A stretch of DNA of 60,000 nt from Hydractinia symbiolongicarpus (lineage: Eukaryota; Cnidaria; Hydrozoa; Anthoathecata; Hydractiniidae): contig NC_079885.1 of the NCBI RefSeq assembly GCF_029227915.1, positions 17,497,001 through 17,557,000 on the forward strand, read 5' to 3'. Positions 1 to 11,900 of this stretch are shown in pieces; position 1 is the stretch's first letter, and each line of letters opens with the position of its first letter. The position numbers and the translations under genes are program-made. The notes beneath the pieces were generated by a model that had not been told where the DNA came from, searched no databases, and saw only the letters and a list, made by a program, of their open reading frames with translations.

Positions 1-168
1 AACATTTTCTTGATCAGCAGTTTAAGCTCTACGCAATAGAGGCAACGTGAAAACAAGGTTCTAATTTCTTTTTTTGTGGATGGGTTGCTGACGTCATCCA
101 AATTGAAATGACGCTTCTTTTTCATTTCTATCCTGCCTAAGTGGATTATTTCAAGCTTTATCGACTAG
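1..168 (+). mobile_element. Helitron 3' end (non-autonomous)
   Basis: The segment ends in CTAG (165-168) about 12 bases after a short GTGGA-type stem, the usual layout of a Helitron 3' terminus. The same terminal sequence recurs at 889, 4018, 13623, 30997 and 36228. The 5' part lies outside the window. A second copy of the family starts at the very next base. Confidence 0.6.
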
Positions 169-889
169 TCTATATAATAATACGCCAGTTCTGTCTGTCT
201 GTCACTTTTGCAAAGTGGATTATATTCTTCACAATTTTCTTTAACAAATTCTACAAAACATCGCCTATAAAACTGTTCTGTAATTTACCAAACTGTACTG
301 TTAAAATAGTATTGACGTCAACGGAAAGTATATTAAAATAAGTGAAGACATTACAGCGCACCTACAACTTCGAGGCCAAATAACTTGGAAACGAGTGGGT
401 GGTCAATGATTTTCTACAGCGTAGGTAACTAGGGACCACCAAGTTTCCCAAACCTGGGTCCCCAAATCCGTTTCGGAATGAACGGGTTGATGAGGTCATC
501 AAAAATCATTCAAACCCCAATATCTTTGCAACCGTTTCTCAAAGATACATGTTCCTATACATTTTCTTGATCAGCATTTCAAGATCTATACGATAAAGGC
601 AACAGGTATAGAAACTTCTAAAAAATTTTTGGGGGTTTTGACGAGCCATTGCTGACATTAGCAAAACTTTTAAACCCTCCTATCTCCTTAGGCGTTCATC
701 AAAAGCACATGCTTGTATACATTTTTTTGATCAGCAGTTTCAATCTGTACACATTACAATCAAAGAATAAAACAAATTTTGCCAATTCTTTAGGGCTCTG
801 CACTGCTGACGTCAGCAAAACATCAAAACAACCTATTTTGCCATTGTCCATCTGTCTACGTGGATTTATCCACGTGCCTTATCGACTAG
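169..889 (+). mobile_element. Complete non-autonomous Helitron, about 0.72 kb
   Basis: It begins with TCTATATAATAATACGC, the 5' signature shared by all copies in the window, followed by a GTCTGTCTGTC-rich stretch. It ends with a perfect stem (ACGTGGA/TCCACGT, 858-875) followed by CTAG at 886-889. There is no Rep/helicase gene, so it must be mobilised in trans. Body sequence, including the 'CTTGATCAGC' stretches, repeats in the copies at 3475 and 30716. It abuts the previous copy with no spacer. Confidence 0.7.
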
Positions 890-1150
890 TTTATTAGCCA
901 AATTCATAGGCCGGAGGAATGGGCGCTAATGTTTTGCTTGTGGGGAAAAAAATCCATAATGGGGGGTTTGTTGGGCTTCTAAAGTGAAGCAAATGGAGTT
1001 AAACACAAAACGTCCAGCTTTATATTATGTTTTAACGTTATTATAAACATTTAGCTGCATAATCGTACAGTTTAACACTTGGTGAAGACCTTTCCGAATA
1101 TACTGGATGGTGTCATTACAAACGTTAGCTAGCTAAAAACTACAACAAAA
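890..1150. other. Spacer, nothing recognised
   Basis: This is AT-rich sequence between the Helitron and the THAP-like exon. I see no gene, repeat unit or RNA gene in it. Confidence 0.4.
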
Positions 1151-1415
1151 ATGGTTAAGTGGTCTTGTGCATAAGCCTTGCGTTTCAACAACCACACAAC
1201 TTTGGGTATTGATGGGAAATCTTTAAAATTTTATCGTTTACCAAGATTAGAATCTTTAAAATCGCAATATCAGAAGATTTTAAAAACAGATGGTATTAAC
1301 TGGAAAAATGGGTATATTTGCTGTAAACACTGGAGCTCCAATGAGAGATTATCAGTGACAGACTTGCCAGATGTTGTCGTTTCAGAAAGAAATTTCCAAA
1401 AGCTTGAACAGAAAG
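1151..1415 (+). pseudogene. THAP-like zinc-finger exon with a premature stop
   Basis: The reading begins MVKWSCA at 1151, meets a TAA at 1172-1174, then stays open to 1450. It shows the order expected of a THAP (C2CH) DNA-binding domain: an early cysteine, 'SLKFYRLP' (the FP-type motif), a tryptophan, and a CCKHW cluster. AAAG|GTACGC at 1412-1421 looks like a splice donor, so this may be a first exon. THAP domains are found in P-element-like transposases and in host genes. The stop suggests decay. It points towards the minus-strand SWIM/YqaJ remnant that follows, so the two are convergent rather than one gene. Confidence 0.5.
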
Positions 1416-1562
1416 GTACGCTCCTAGTGGTTTTAGTTTTTCAAAATTAACATATGTGCCAACTACTTTTATTCCAAAGCTCTGTAGCTCTTTGACATCG
1501 TTATGTTCCCATTGAAGAAGATTTTCATTATTTAAAATTGAATTTGTGACATCTTTAAGTGC

Positions 1563-3295
1563 TTACATAAGGATGTAGTCTTGTTTTATCATAAAGAAAT
1601 TACTGTTCACAGTCTCTGGGTGATAGGATTGTAAGATACAGAATTCTGCATCAGTACACTGCATTTGCAACTGGCACTGCACAAAGTATTGTGAAAAGCC
1701 ATTAAGTGATTCCAGTGGTCCATCATTTTTTTGTCCTCTTGTCTTGACTTCTAATAAAATTCCTGCAGGGCCAAGTGCATCAGGGCTTGCACCATAATGG
1801 TTGTCAGTTAGATCTGTAAAAAATCCACATTTTTGTGCAGTTGCTTTTGACTTTAACTGAAAATTTTTGATAGCATCATTCTCAAACTTTTGACAACGGG
1901 CTATATTTAGTATGAAAGATATATCCTTTTCAGGTTTACCAAATTTCACAACATCCCATATTTCTTGAAACTTTTTTCGCCCATAAATACCAAGAAGGGC
2001 TTGGAGTCTACTACCAGTAATTTTCATATATCTAGCAGATTGCCACGCAGTGGTGTTCTGAGAAATATTAAAATAATTTGTACCACGTGGCTTTGGAGCT
2101 TCTAAAAAACTGATGTCTATTATTACTTCCTTATTACTTGGGTTCATTTGTTTATTGATATCAGCATGTAAATTTTTAATTTCATCTGTTTTATGAGTAT
2201 ACACTGTAAACGATTTTTCAATTGGGACAGCTGCTTTATTTTGATTAACTATTTCGTTTATTATGTTGGTAGTGTTTGTTTTAGAAACTGGTTTGTGGAT
2301 ATATTCTACTATTCTTTGCTCTTTGTTAATGTCATGTCTTATAATATTTTCGTTGTATAAGGCTACACCACAATAGTCATGATCAGCTAAAGCATTGGCT
2401 AGTTTTAATGTGTATTTGTATTGGAGTTTTGTTGGCCAAGTGAGGTAGTTTTTCCCAAATCAGTTTTCATTAACACTTGGTAGACATGCTGTTCTACAAG
2501 TTTTTCATTTTTGAGTTTTTCCTTTAAAGTTTTCATAATTGAAGTGACATCTCTTTTAAAATAAGATTCACTTGGATCTGCAGCATTAAGAACAACTTTT
2601 CCATTTTTCTTTTTTACATTTGCTGACTTAACTTTTATAGCCTTTAATGGAACCATTGGAATAGAGCCTTTTTTAGACCGCCGATGCCATTTTTGTAACT
2701 GTTGTGTCACAGTCAGTTCCAAAATTTGATTGCCAGTGTCGTGGAAATGTTTTAAAAATAACAAAACTGCAAGAACGTGACAGCATAAGCCACTTGCACC
2801 AACTGGACAACCGCAATGAGCTTTTTAAAGTTACCCATTTTCAAAAACAAGCACTGCTGGCCTTGCTTCAGTACCATATGACTTTTTGACCATTGCTTTT
2901 ACATATGTACACAAATTATCAACTAAAGTTTTAACAGTTACTATCTTTCTACTCTGTAACATTCTAATAGCCTTTTCTTGCTGGCCTAAACTACCGTATG
3001 TTTTCATTTTGCAGTAGTTCTTAAATATATCTTCATTGATAAGTGATAGATCCTCATCCTTTTTACACCATTTACCTGTAGTTGGAGGAATATCTGTGGG
3101 ATCTAAGCTACAGCTAAACTTGTATTTTTTATTTGCTTTGTCTTCTAGACGTTTTACTAAACGAGGATATCGCATAAACTTTCTAATTTTCATCTGCAGT
3201 TCTTGAACTTTTCCTGTGGCACACTGACCTATATTTTTTAGCCATTCTGAACATTCTTCACGGCAATAATTGCTAACATCCTTTGTATTGTCCAT
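1563..3295 (-). pseudogene. SWIM zinc finger plus YqaJ-type exonuclease-like gene, decayed
   Basis: Three minus-strand blocks in order form one protein of about 570 residues. The N-terminal part (3295-2831) is followed by a SWIM-type zinc-binding motif (CGCPVG..CCHVLAVL, about 2745-2815) and a linker. The C-terminal part (2204-1563) resembles the YqaJ/lambda-exonuclease-like nuclease fold, with an 'ASPDALGP' then 'LLEVKTRG' arrangement (PD...E-x-K) and a trailing Gln-rich segment. Two stop codons lie just before the SWIM motif near 2845, and the frame changes near 2440. Families with this architecture are abundant in cnidarian and other invertebrate genomes, probably as transposon-related genes. 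Function here is presumably lost. Confidence 0.6.
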
Positions 3296-3474
3296 GTTTA
3301 TAAACTTTGATAATCGATATCATAAATAAACTATATACTATTGCAATATACAACGTTTTTCTTCGATTTATTATTATTTATCTAGCCAAGTACATCAAAA
3401 CAATCGCCGCCATTATGATTTTTTCCCTACAAGTGAATTCAGACGAACTTGACCGCGCCGTATGAATTTGGCTA

Positions 3475-4018
3475 GTATAATAATACGCCAGTTCTGTCTG
3501 TCTGTAACTTTTGCAAAGTGGATTATATTCTTCACCATTTTCTTTGATAAAGTCTGTAAAACTAGGAACCACCTGGGACCAATTTGGGTAAGTTTTCCAA
3601 ACCTGGGTCCCCAAATCCGTTTCGGAATGGACGGGTTGTTGACGTCACCAAAAAACCTTTAAACCCTAATATCTCTGCAACCGTTTTTCAAAAGTACACC
3701 ATCCTATATATTTTCTTGATCAGCGTTTCAAGATCTATACAATGAAGGCAGCAGGTATACAAATTTTTTAAAAAATTTTTTTGGGGTTTGACTGACCATT
3801 GCTGACGTCAGCAAAATTTTGAAACCCTTATATCTCATTAACCGCTCAACAAAAACACATGATCATATTTATGTTCTTGATCAGCGTGGTAACCTCTGTA
3901 CAGTACAGGCAACGAATAAAATAAATTTTGCCAAAATTTTTTTAAATTGCAAAAAATCTTAAACAACCTATTTTTCATTGTCCCTCTGCCTAATTTCTCC
4001 ACGGGCCTTATCGACTAG
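3475..4018 (+). mobile_element. Non-autonomous Helitron, about 0.54 kb
   Basis: It starts TATAATAATACGCC after CTAG at 3472-3475 and ends ATCGACTAG (CTAG 4015-4018). The body is closely similar to the 169-889 copy over most of its length (shared stretches such as 'GTCCCCAAATCCGTTTCGGA'). It has no coding capacity. Confidence 0.65.
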
Positions 4019-4100
4019 TCTATATAATAATACGCTTGTGTGAGTGACCATGTGAATCCACGACAGGCAAAGTACGGGTCACTTTCTTACGACGGGGCGT
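4019..4100 (+). mobile_element. Helitron 5' end fragment
   Basis: TCTATATAATAATACGC begins directly after the CTAG of the preceding copy, as at 168/169. Downstream the sequence departs from the other copies, so only the 5' terminus is certain. Confidence 0.45.
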
Positions 4101-4517
4101 TATGCTAAAATTTACCAAGTAAAAAAAAAACGCAAATCAGGGGGTTGCTATTTCTAAACATTTAATTCTCTATTCTTATTACTTTTAAAAATAAAACTCT
4201 TTTTTATTTAAAAAAAATTAATTTTTATTTTATTCCTAAATGTTTTTATATGTTTTTTTTGTTTTAAAAGCCCTGTTGGTGGTTATAGATAGAATAATTT
4301 AATTTAACCCCCGGTTTACCATGTGTCTCACGGAAACAAAGTTTATCAACTGAAAAAAGAAAACCGAAGTGAAGAAGGTTGTCTCTTTTTCAAAGTAATC
4401 CTGAAAAAAGTTATTTCAAACAGTATTTACTCATCATGAGGTTAGATTAAAGATTATTTGTTTCTCCTATCATTTTTGAGTTCTAGGACCAAGATTCAAA
4501 AAAATGAGGAGAGAAAG
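4101..4517. other. AT-rich spacer, possible LINE 5' untranslated region
   Basis: It has many A and T runs and no open frame. The part after about 4300 probably belongs to the LINE because its first coding frame begins at 4518, but the 5' end of that element cannot be placed. Confidence 0.3.
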
Positions 4518-7420
4518 ATGGCGGACGGACGTGTGTGCGTGTTTTTATTAATTTTATTATTGTTAATGGCTGGGGATATTGAAAAATGTCCAGGTCCATG
4601 GAAAGAACAGGATTTTACAATTGTGCACCAGAATATTCGAGGTTTGTCAAGTAAATTGGAATTATTAACTTACTTTAATTAAAATCATAACATCAAGATT
4701 TTTGGAGTAACAGAAACTTTGTTAAATGATTCTTTACCTACGTCGTTTATTAATATTTCTGGATATACATTTGAACGGAGAGACCGTGTTTCGCCGGGAG
4801 GAGGAGTTGGCGCTTACATTAGCAACAGCTTAAATTATGTTAGAAGACTCGATTTGGAAACTTATGATGTCGAACGCATTTGGTTAGAAATATTTTCCGA
4901 TTACACAAAGTCTTTTATTGTTGGTATACTTTATCGACCACCGAATACCTCAAAACACCTCAGTAAAAACTTTAACAATAATTTTCAAAAAACTTTAACA
5001 AAAATAAATAACGGAAACAAAGAACTCATAATACTGGGAGACATTAACTGTAATTATCTTATAAAAAATAACAATAAACCGTTGAAAGATTTACTATCAT
5101 TAAATGGCCTTATACAAACCATCAAGGGACCAACAAGAATTATGGACACCACTGAGTCGCTTATTGATGTTACTTTGACAACAAAACCCAAGAATCTAAT
5201 GGAAATTAAAATCGTTTCAACCGCGCTGAGTGATCATTATGCCATTGGGTGCAAAAGAAAACTTAATAACATTAAACAACAGTATGAAACAATAAAATGT
5301 AGAGATTATTCAAATTACAATTCTGTTGAATTATCTCGCGGTTTGAGTAATGAAAACTGCGATTCAGTTTATGCTGAACGAAATCCCAATAACGCCTGGG
5401 ATACATTGAGAGATATTGTAAGTCGGAATTTCAACAAGCATGCCCCAAATATTACCAAAAAAGTCAAAGGTAAAAAATCGCCATGGTTGACACGTGATAT
5501 AAAATCGGAAATGAATTACCGAGACATGTTGAACAGAAAGTTTCGTAAATCAAGAACTTCTACTGACTTTGAAAAATTAAAGAGTCAAAGAAACAAAGTA
5601 AATAACTTTGTTAGAAAGGCTAGAAACGAACATAGTAGGACACTCCTGCAGGAAACGGCAAACGATCCTAAACGATTTTGGAAAACATTGAAAAGTATTT
5701 TTCTCTTAAAAGAAAAAATCTCAACAGTTAAATCTTTTATTATTGACGGCATAAGACACTTAAATGCAAAATCTATCGCATCACGTTTTTGTTCTTACTT
5801 CTCTACCACCGTTTCGAAACTGAAAGCCAAGGTAATGCCACTGAAAAATTTCATCTGGGCAAAACCGAAGGAAAGTAATTTGAAAACAAGTACTACCTTT
5901 GAGTTCACTGAGGTGTGACCTCAGTGAACTCAAAGGTTAATGAAGTTTGCATGCATCTCAAGAAACTCAAACGTAGTAAGGCTTGTGGTTCTGACGATCT
6001 TCCACCAGGCATGTTGAAAGACAGCGCAAAACACTTTGCAAAGCCTGTTTGCCATGTCATCAATGCCTCACTAAGATCTGGTGCAATACTGTCCGATTTC
6101 AAGCTGGGACAAGTGACGCCCATTCACAAATCAGGACATAAAGATGACATGGACAATTATCGTCCAATTACCGTCTTGCCTGTTTGTTCGAAAATTCTGG
6201 AAAAATGTATTCACAACCAGTTATGTAAATTTCTAGAACAGAATAAACTGTTATCTGAAACTCAATTTGGCTTTAGAAAGAAAAGAAACACGGAACTTGC
6301 TGCCACATTATTTCTTGACACAATAAGAAGGAATATAGACAATGGAGAGTTAACTGGTGCAATCTTCATAGATCTTAGCAAAGCCTTCGATTCGCTAAGT
6401 CACGCACAAATCATTGAAAGCCTGAAAAGTCATGGTGTTACAGGAATTGAAAAGGAACTTTTCATTGACTACCTCTTTGGTCGGAAGCAAACTGTGAAAA
6501 TAAATAATGAAACATCTGAACCTGAGTCAGTAACCTGTGGTGTACCGCAGGGCTCGATTTTAGGTCCCCTTTTATTCTTAATTACCTTCAATGACATTGG
6601 CAGCGTCCTTTCAAACTGTACTGACATACGTTGATGACACTGTCATTTATGTTTCTGGTAAAACAAAAGATAGCATCGAAAAATTGTTGACTGATGACTT
6701 CAATCGTGTTGCAGACTGGCTCGAAATGAACGATCTTGTTATAAATATGAAAAAAGGGAATACGGAATGCATGTTGTTTGGCACTACTCAACGTATCCAA
6801 AAAAAGACCTTGGATATAGATTATCGGCATCAATCAACCAACAATTCACCAACTCCTACAAGTATCTTGGTGTAAAATTGGACCAAACTCTTTCACTATG
6901 TGAGCACATCGAGTCGACATACAAGAAAGTTAGAGGGAGATTATACTTGCTTCAGAGAATCAGACCCCAGTTAACCATCGAGACTGCATCAACAATTTAC
7001 AAGACCATGCTGATACCAGTTTTCACGTATTGTTCAATCATTACATGTTATTCTACCAAGACGTTTCAGCTAAAGTTGGAAAATTTAGAAAAGCGAGCAA
7101 ATCGTATTATATACAAGAAGAACGTGCCAAGAAAATCTAAACCAGCATCAATTAAAGATCTGTTAAGGAAACGTCTTTACCTTCAAGTTTTCAAGTGTGT
7201 TCATGGAGACGTGTGTGAAAACTTTGCAAATTATTTCAAAAAATGACAAACAACACAAGAAATAAAAATCATTTACTACGACTTCTTAAGCTGGAATCAA
7301 GTAGAAAAAGTTTCTTTTTTAATGGTGTAAAAACGTTCAACGAGCTTCCTCTGAAAATACGAGCTTCGACATCAATAGAAGATTTTGTAAAATTATATGA
7401 AGAGTTTTTTTAATTTGTAA
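4518..7420 (+). pseudogene. CR1/L2-type LINE endonuclease-reverse transcriptase, frameshifted
   Basis: The frame starts MADGRV at 4518. A short hydrophobic leader runs into a 2A-like motif (GDIEKCPGP, 4572-4598). An APE-type endonuclease domain follows: 'HQNIRGL', 'GVTET', 'LYRPPN', 'ILGDINCN' (GDxN) and 'LSDHYAI' (SDH). The reverse transcriptase then follows: 'YRPITVLP', 'FIDLSKAFDSL', 'CGVPQGSILGPLLF' and the catalytic YVDD at about 6628. Breaks are visible: TAA at 4680, an inverted microduplication with a stop at 5895-5937, a frame change near 6615 just before YVDD, and another near 6850. The coding signal ends near 7246-7400. The order EN then RT with an (AAAT)n tail fits the Jockey superfamily (CR1/L2 group). 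The copy is inactive. Confidence 0.85.
5895..5937. repeat. Perfect 20-bp inverted repeat with a 3-nt loop inside the LINE
   Basis: ACCTTTGAGTTCACTGAGGT (5895-5914) is followed by GTG and then its exact reverse complement (5918-5937). It lies at the endonuclease/RT junction and introduces a stop and a frame change. It looks like a templated inverted duplication within this copy. Confidence 0.85.
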
Positions 7421-7575
7421 ATATTAATTTACTAACACATTTTTAGTTATTATTTTAATTTTTTTTACTATTTTTGGGGGGCTGGGAAACAGGACCCATG
7501 GAAGAACAGAAATTTTGTAATTATATATATTTTGTATATTTTACTAATTTTTGAATAGAAAATCCTGTATATTCG

Positions 7576-7682
<107 letters not shown>

Positions 7683-7910
7683 CAATATTCATGTTCCCGA
7701 AATTGAATTCTAACGTTCCCGTTTTTCTAAATTGTTCCCTAAATTGAAATATATTATTTCAATTTCGGGAACATGTTCCCGAAATTAAAATTTTTGTTCC
7801 CGTTGTTCCCTAAAATGAAATAATAGCATTTCAATTTCGGGAACATGTTCCCGATTCTGAAATTGATGTTCCTTTTTGTTCCCGAAATTGATTTTTTAAA
7901 AAAACAGGTT
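7683..7910. repeat. Cluster of GTTCCCGAAATT motifs in both orientations
   Basis: GTTCCCGAAATTGA-type units occur near 7692, 7779, 7849 and 7877, and as the inverse (CAATTTCGGGAAC) near 7758 and 7831, making palindromes around 'GGGAACATGTTCCC'. Copies recur at about 11948, 12126 and 12518, and in inverse orientation at about 12689. The pattern suggests subterminal repeats of a DNA transposon. Confidence 0.6.
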
Positions 7911-8776
7911 CCTTTGTTTTGTTCATCGGCTACATAAGTTCAGAAACGCGTCCAAGCATGTACTGTATATGCAAAGAAGGAGAGCACTGTTGTTCTTGAG
8001 TGCGGGAAAGTTTCTACTTCCCTGTTTGTTTACTTTTGTTCTAGAGTGCAGGGAAGCTTTTTTTTTAAGATAGATGTACTTATATTACATGGCTGGCTAT
8101 AGCTGGCAAAGCTAAATAATTTTGCAGCTGATGTAACTGATCCTTTTTGAAAGCAGCGGTTGGCGGTAGCTTAGTCAAGAACATACTGGGCTTGTTCAGA
8201 TTTCAGATGGATATAGCTAGCTATATATATAAAAAATTAAAACGAGTGTTGTGGTTTGCCAATCAGGAAGAACTAACAATTAGCCTGTAACACAGAAGTA
8301 TATAGTTAGCTTATATACAGGATATAATTATACTGTATTTGGTAACTATCAGCTTAAGGCTAATCATCAGTTCTTCCTGACTGTTTGTGTGCTGGTTTCG
8401 ATCTATAACGTTGTGATAAATCCATTATGAATTGAGGGGTAGTAAAAGAAACAGTACATTGATAACTTCGTAGTTAGCTATAGCATCAAAAAAGTCCATT
8501 GCTTTAAGATTCACAAAATGGCATTTTAATTGAGATACAAATGGCTTTCATATTTTTCAGGCGTATTTCGGACTGTTTCCAAAAAACTATATTTTTAAAA
8601 ATGGCATCACATTTTGGATGCAAAATTCAAATAACGAATATTGTTTGATACTATATGTATATTCTTTTTAATAACTTGTGGTTAACTTATTTTTAACGTT
8701 AAAGCTTACTTCACGTGACAAAAAAGTTTTAAATTGAAGCAATATTTGTTTGATTTGATTTGATTGATCATTTCCA
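7911..8776. other. Non-coding, nothing recognised
   Basis: AT-rich sequence with no domain-bearing frame, RNA gene or clear repeat. Confidence 0.4.
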
Positions 8777-8963
8777 GCCTCTAATAACCGCTGATCATTC
8801 GCTAAAAATTCGAATGAAAGAATTCAAATCACTTGTTGAAAAACACGAAATCGAAGATATTCTCATTAAGTACGGTGAAGAGACACTTTTATCAAAAGTT
8901 AGAACGGAAAGAAAAAATTTCCTGCAAAGCAAAAAGAGAAAAACCGGCACTTTAAAAGATTAA
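8777..8963 (+). CDS. Possible terminal exon, basic protein of unknown function
   Basis: The sequence after TTTCCAG (8771-8777) is open for about 60 codons and ends in TAA at 8961-8963. It is charged (…FKSLVEKHEIEDILIKYG…KKRKTG) and looks like a helical, basic C-terminus. An AATAAA-type signal lies about 0.4 kb downstream (near 9380). No upstream exon could be linked, and I recognise no family. It could be a chance frame. Confidence 0.25.
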
Positions 8964-11900
8964 TACGTTAATGCTTGACTTTTTTGTAATATATTTTTTG
9001 TTTTCACACGCATCTGTTTATTTTAGGATCAGCGTTAATGTAAGAATTATTGACGCTACTTTTTGTTTATGTAATCTTTTTCCCCCAAGTTTTCATTTAT
9101 TATTTTTTTAAAAAGCTGTAGAGAAAACTTCCCTTGTTCGAACCATTGTAGTTCTATTGTCGAGGATAGGATACGGACGTTTTTACTAACTGTGCTTGTG
9201 TATTACATTTTGAACGCTATTTCGTTATTAATTGGACGTAAAACTAAGATGTTTTCACGTAATGAAGAAAACGCAAGTTGAGTCGTTTCCCAAGGTTTTT
9301 TTATTTTTTGCGAATTTTAGTTTGTGTTTAAATATGCATTCTTTCCAATTTCTTAAACAAAATGTGTTTATTTTAAAGAAATAAATATTTTATTTGCTTC
9401 AGTTCTTCTTTGTACTGTACGTATATTTTTCGAAATTTACTATTAAGCATGATTTTTTTTTATCAGGTTAGGTCGTAAAAGCAAATAAATTCAATATCGT
9501 TAATCATCTTAATAGTATAAACAAGAAAAAGAGCATCTTTTGTCTTACAGAAGGCTTATATCACTTCATTCTAGTAATAAACATAAATTGCATTACATTA
9601 CTTTACGCGCTTCTTTACTTTCTTTATGCGTACTATAGGAGGTTTCATTTCCCTAGTTGCCGTCGTCTAAATTTCCGTCCTTTTTACGTAAGATCGATAA
9701 TGACTGGTCCACTTCGGAATAAGAGCCCTGGTTAGGACAATAAATTTACAACAAGCGCTCAAGTCGAAAATTTCTTACAAAATATTTTTGTGACACCAGT
9801 TGTTATTAGTCTGCTCGAAAAGATCATGAGAAGATCATTGAACTTTGGTAATTCGATAAAATGAATTTGATTTTGATTTTTAGGCACAATTTTTTGAAGC
9901 CTGGTCACGAGTGAAAATTATTTGTGATAACTTTCTGAGGTCGATGTTCACGCACGAAAAACATTTTGTAGACCAGAACGGATAAACTAACAAAGCGTCG
10001 CAAATATGCAATTTTAAGTTGTTGTGTGATAATCTAAACTGAAAATTTACCGATCTTTGTAGGAAAAAAGGTTGTTGTGTTGTGAACGTTTTTTGAAATA
10101 TGTGGTAGGACAGAACATGTTTTCCGTGTGTGCACATTTGCCTTTACAGTATCATGTCACAATTAATTCACACGTACGCAGTATTCATTCTTTTTTATCC
10201 AGGCATAAAGTTCAAGTCTCGTGTCCCTGAGAAGATTCTCTCACTAAGTAACCCCGGTACTCCCCCCCATTCCTAGAGACCTCGATTCCGACCTGAACTA
10301 GCCCTGTATTCGACGAAATATAATATGCCACACCAATTTTGAGCGAAAACAAATTTATTTAATAAAAGTCTGGAAAATGTAGGGTTTTTTTGTGTGTTAA
10401 AGTCTACATATAGAAATGCACGAGATTTTTTCTAGAAGAGCTCTGCATATTTACTCAATCTAGCTATGAAGCGTGAAAGCAATGACAACGGTTTTTTACT
10501 AACAATTTTTGGCTAGTTGCCATGGTAACCCGTTTCTTCGAAAATTGGGCCTTTTGGACAACATTCAATGTTTGCTCTGGCCAAAAAGGAGAAGAAAGAG
10601 TGCTGTTTCTACAGTTTTGATGTGCGTTTTTGTATTTTTTTAGACCTGTGCACAAAATAATAAAATATTATTTTTTTTAAAGTGTCCTTGTCTGTCACAA
10701 AATCTTGCGTTAGTCGCGGAAAGGACTAAAATGCAGGGATTCAATTCATATTGAGGAGAATACTACTTTTCATTGAATTCTCAATTAAATTTTGTATCCT
10801 GAAAAGAATAGAAAAATATTTTCAAAATCTAAAATTTTCCGACGGGGTTTACTTTGTAATAAATTTTGATCATCTTCGTTTTCTTTTATCGGAAAATTGT
10901 TCAATTACCGTGAACAATACTTCACACACTTAGGGTTTAACAAAGGAAATACAAAACCCAAGCTTGTTATTACGAAAAGTTCAAAACCTTTTTCTTTCTG
11001 CATTCTCGGCATATACGCACACGCGCATCGTGAGCTACGCTAGCGAAGTAGACTTTCTTCGCGTTAATTTTCTGTGCTTCAGGGCACAAACCACACTTAA
11101 ACAAAAACAAGCAATTTGAATACCTCCGTCGGCCATTAAACATATCAGCGTAAGTTTAGGTGACAGGTCATCAAAATATTTTGCAATATCAAACGCTTTT
11201 ACCGGTGCGTTTCGAGCAGACATGTATTGTAACAACCATGTTATACCAATGATGAACAATTTTTAATCGAAAATATAACAGCATCCGCTTCGCAAAGAAC
11301 AATGTCTTATTTCTCACGGCTTTTGTCACGTCTCCACCTCCATTAGTTACAACAGCCGTTAAAAATGATCTTTTATTATCGGGGAATTTAGATTGCGTAT
11401 TAGCGAATGCGACACAGGCTGTTTAACGGTTTACTAATCACCACGATAGTGCAGGATTCATTCTATAGACATACACGGTTTTTACTCAAAGAAGAGGTAG
11501 TCGCTAACATGCAATCTTTTAATTTTATATACCACATACAGTAAAGTAAATCTAGTGCCGATTCCGTGTACGGTTCTTGACTATCGATCATTTTTCTTCA
11601 GGCAGTAGTGGAACTCTGGGTCTAATTTTGGAATGTTGTTAATAATCTCTTAAGACTTGGGCAGCAGCAGGGCAACCAAGAATTTTATGTTTTTATTCTC
11701 AACATTCCGCTGACAGTTACGACACCCCATCTTTCTGCCAATATGTACGCTGATGCAGATACATTTTTGCAATAATGAAGTCATTCTAGATAGTTTTCTT
11801 GTTGTTTTTCAGTGGTATCTTTTTCCGTAGGATGTGTCAAGAGGAAATGTAGCGTTTTATTTAAAAAATCCTAAAAACACTTAGCTATAAAACGAAATAA

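Noticed and set aside
11035-11259. 74-codon minus frame with hydrophobic segments
   Set aside because: No splice, start or family signal; similar length frames are expected by chance.
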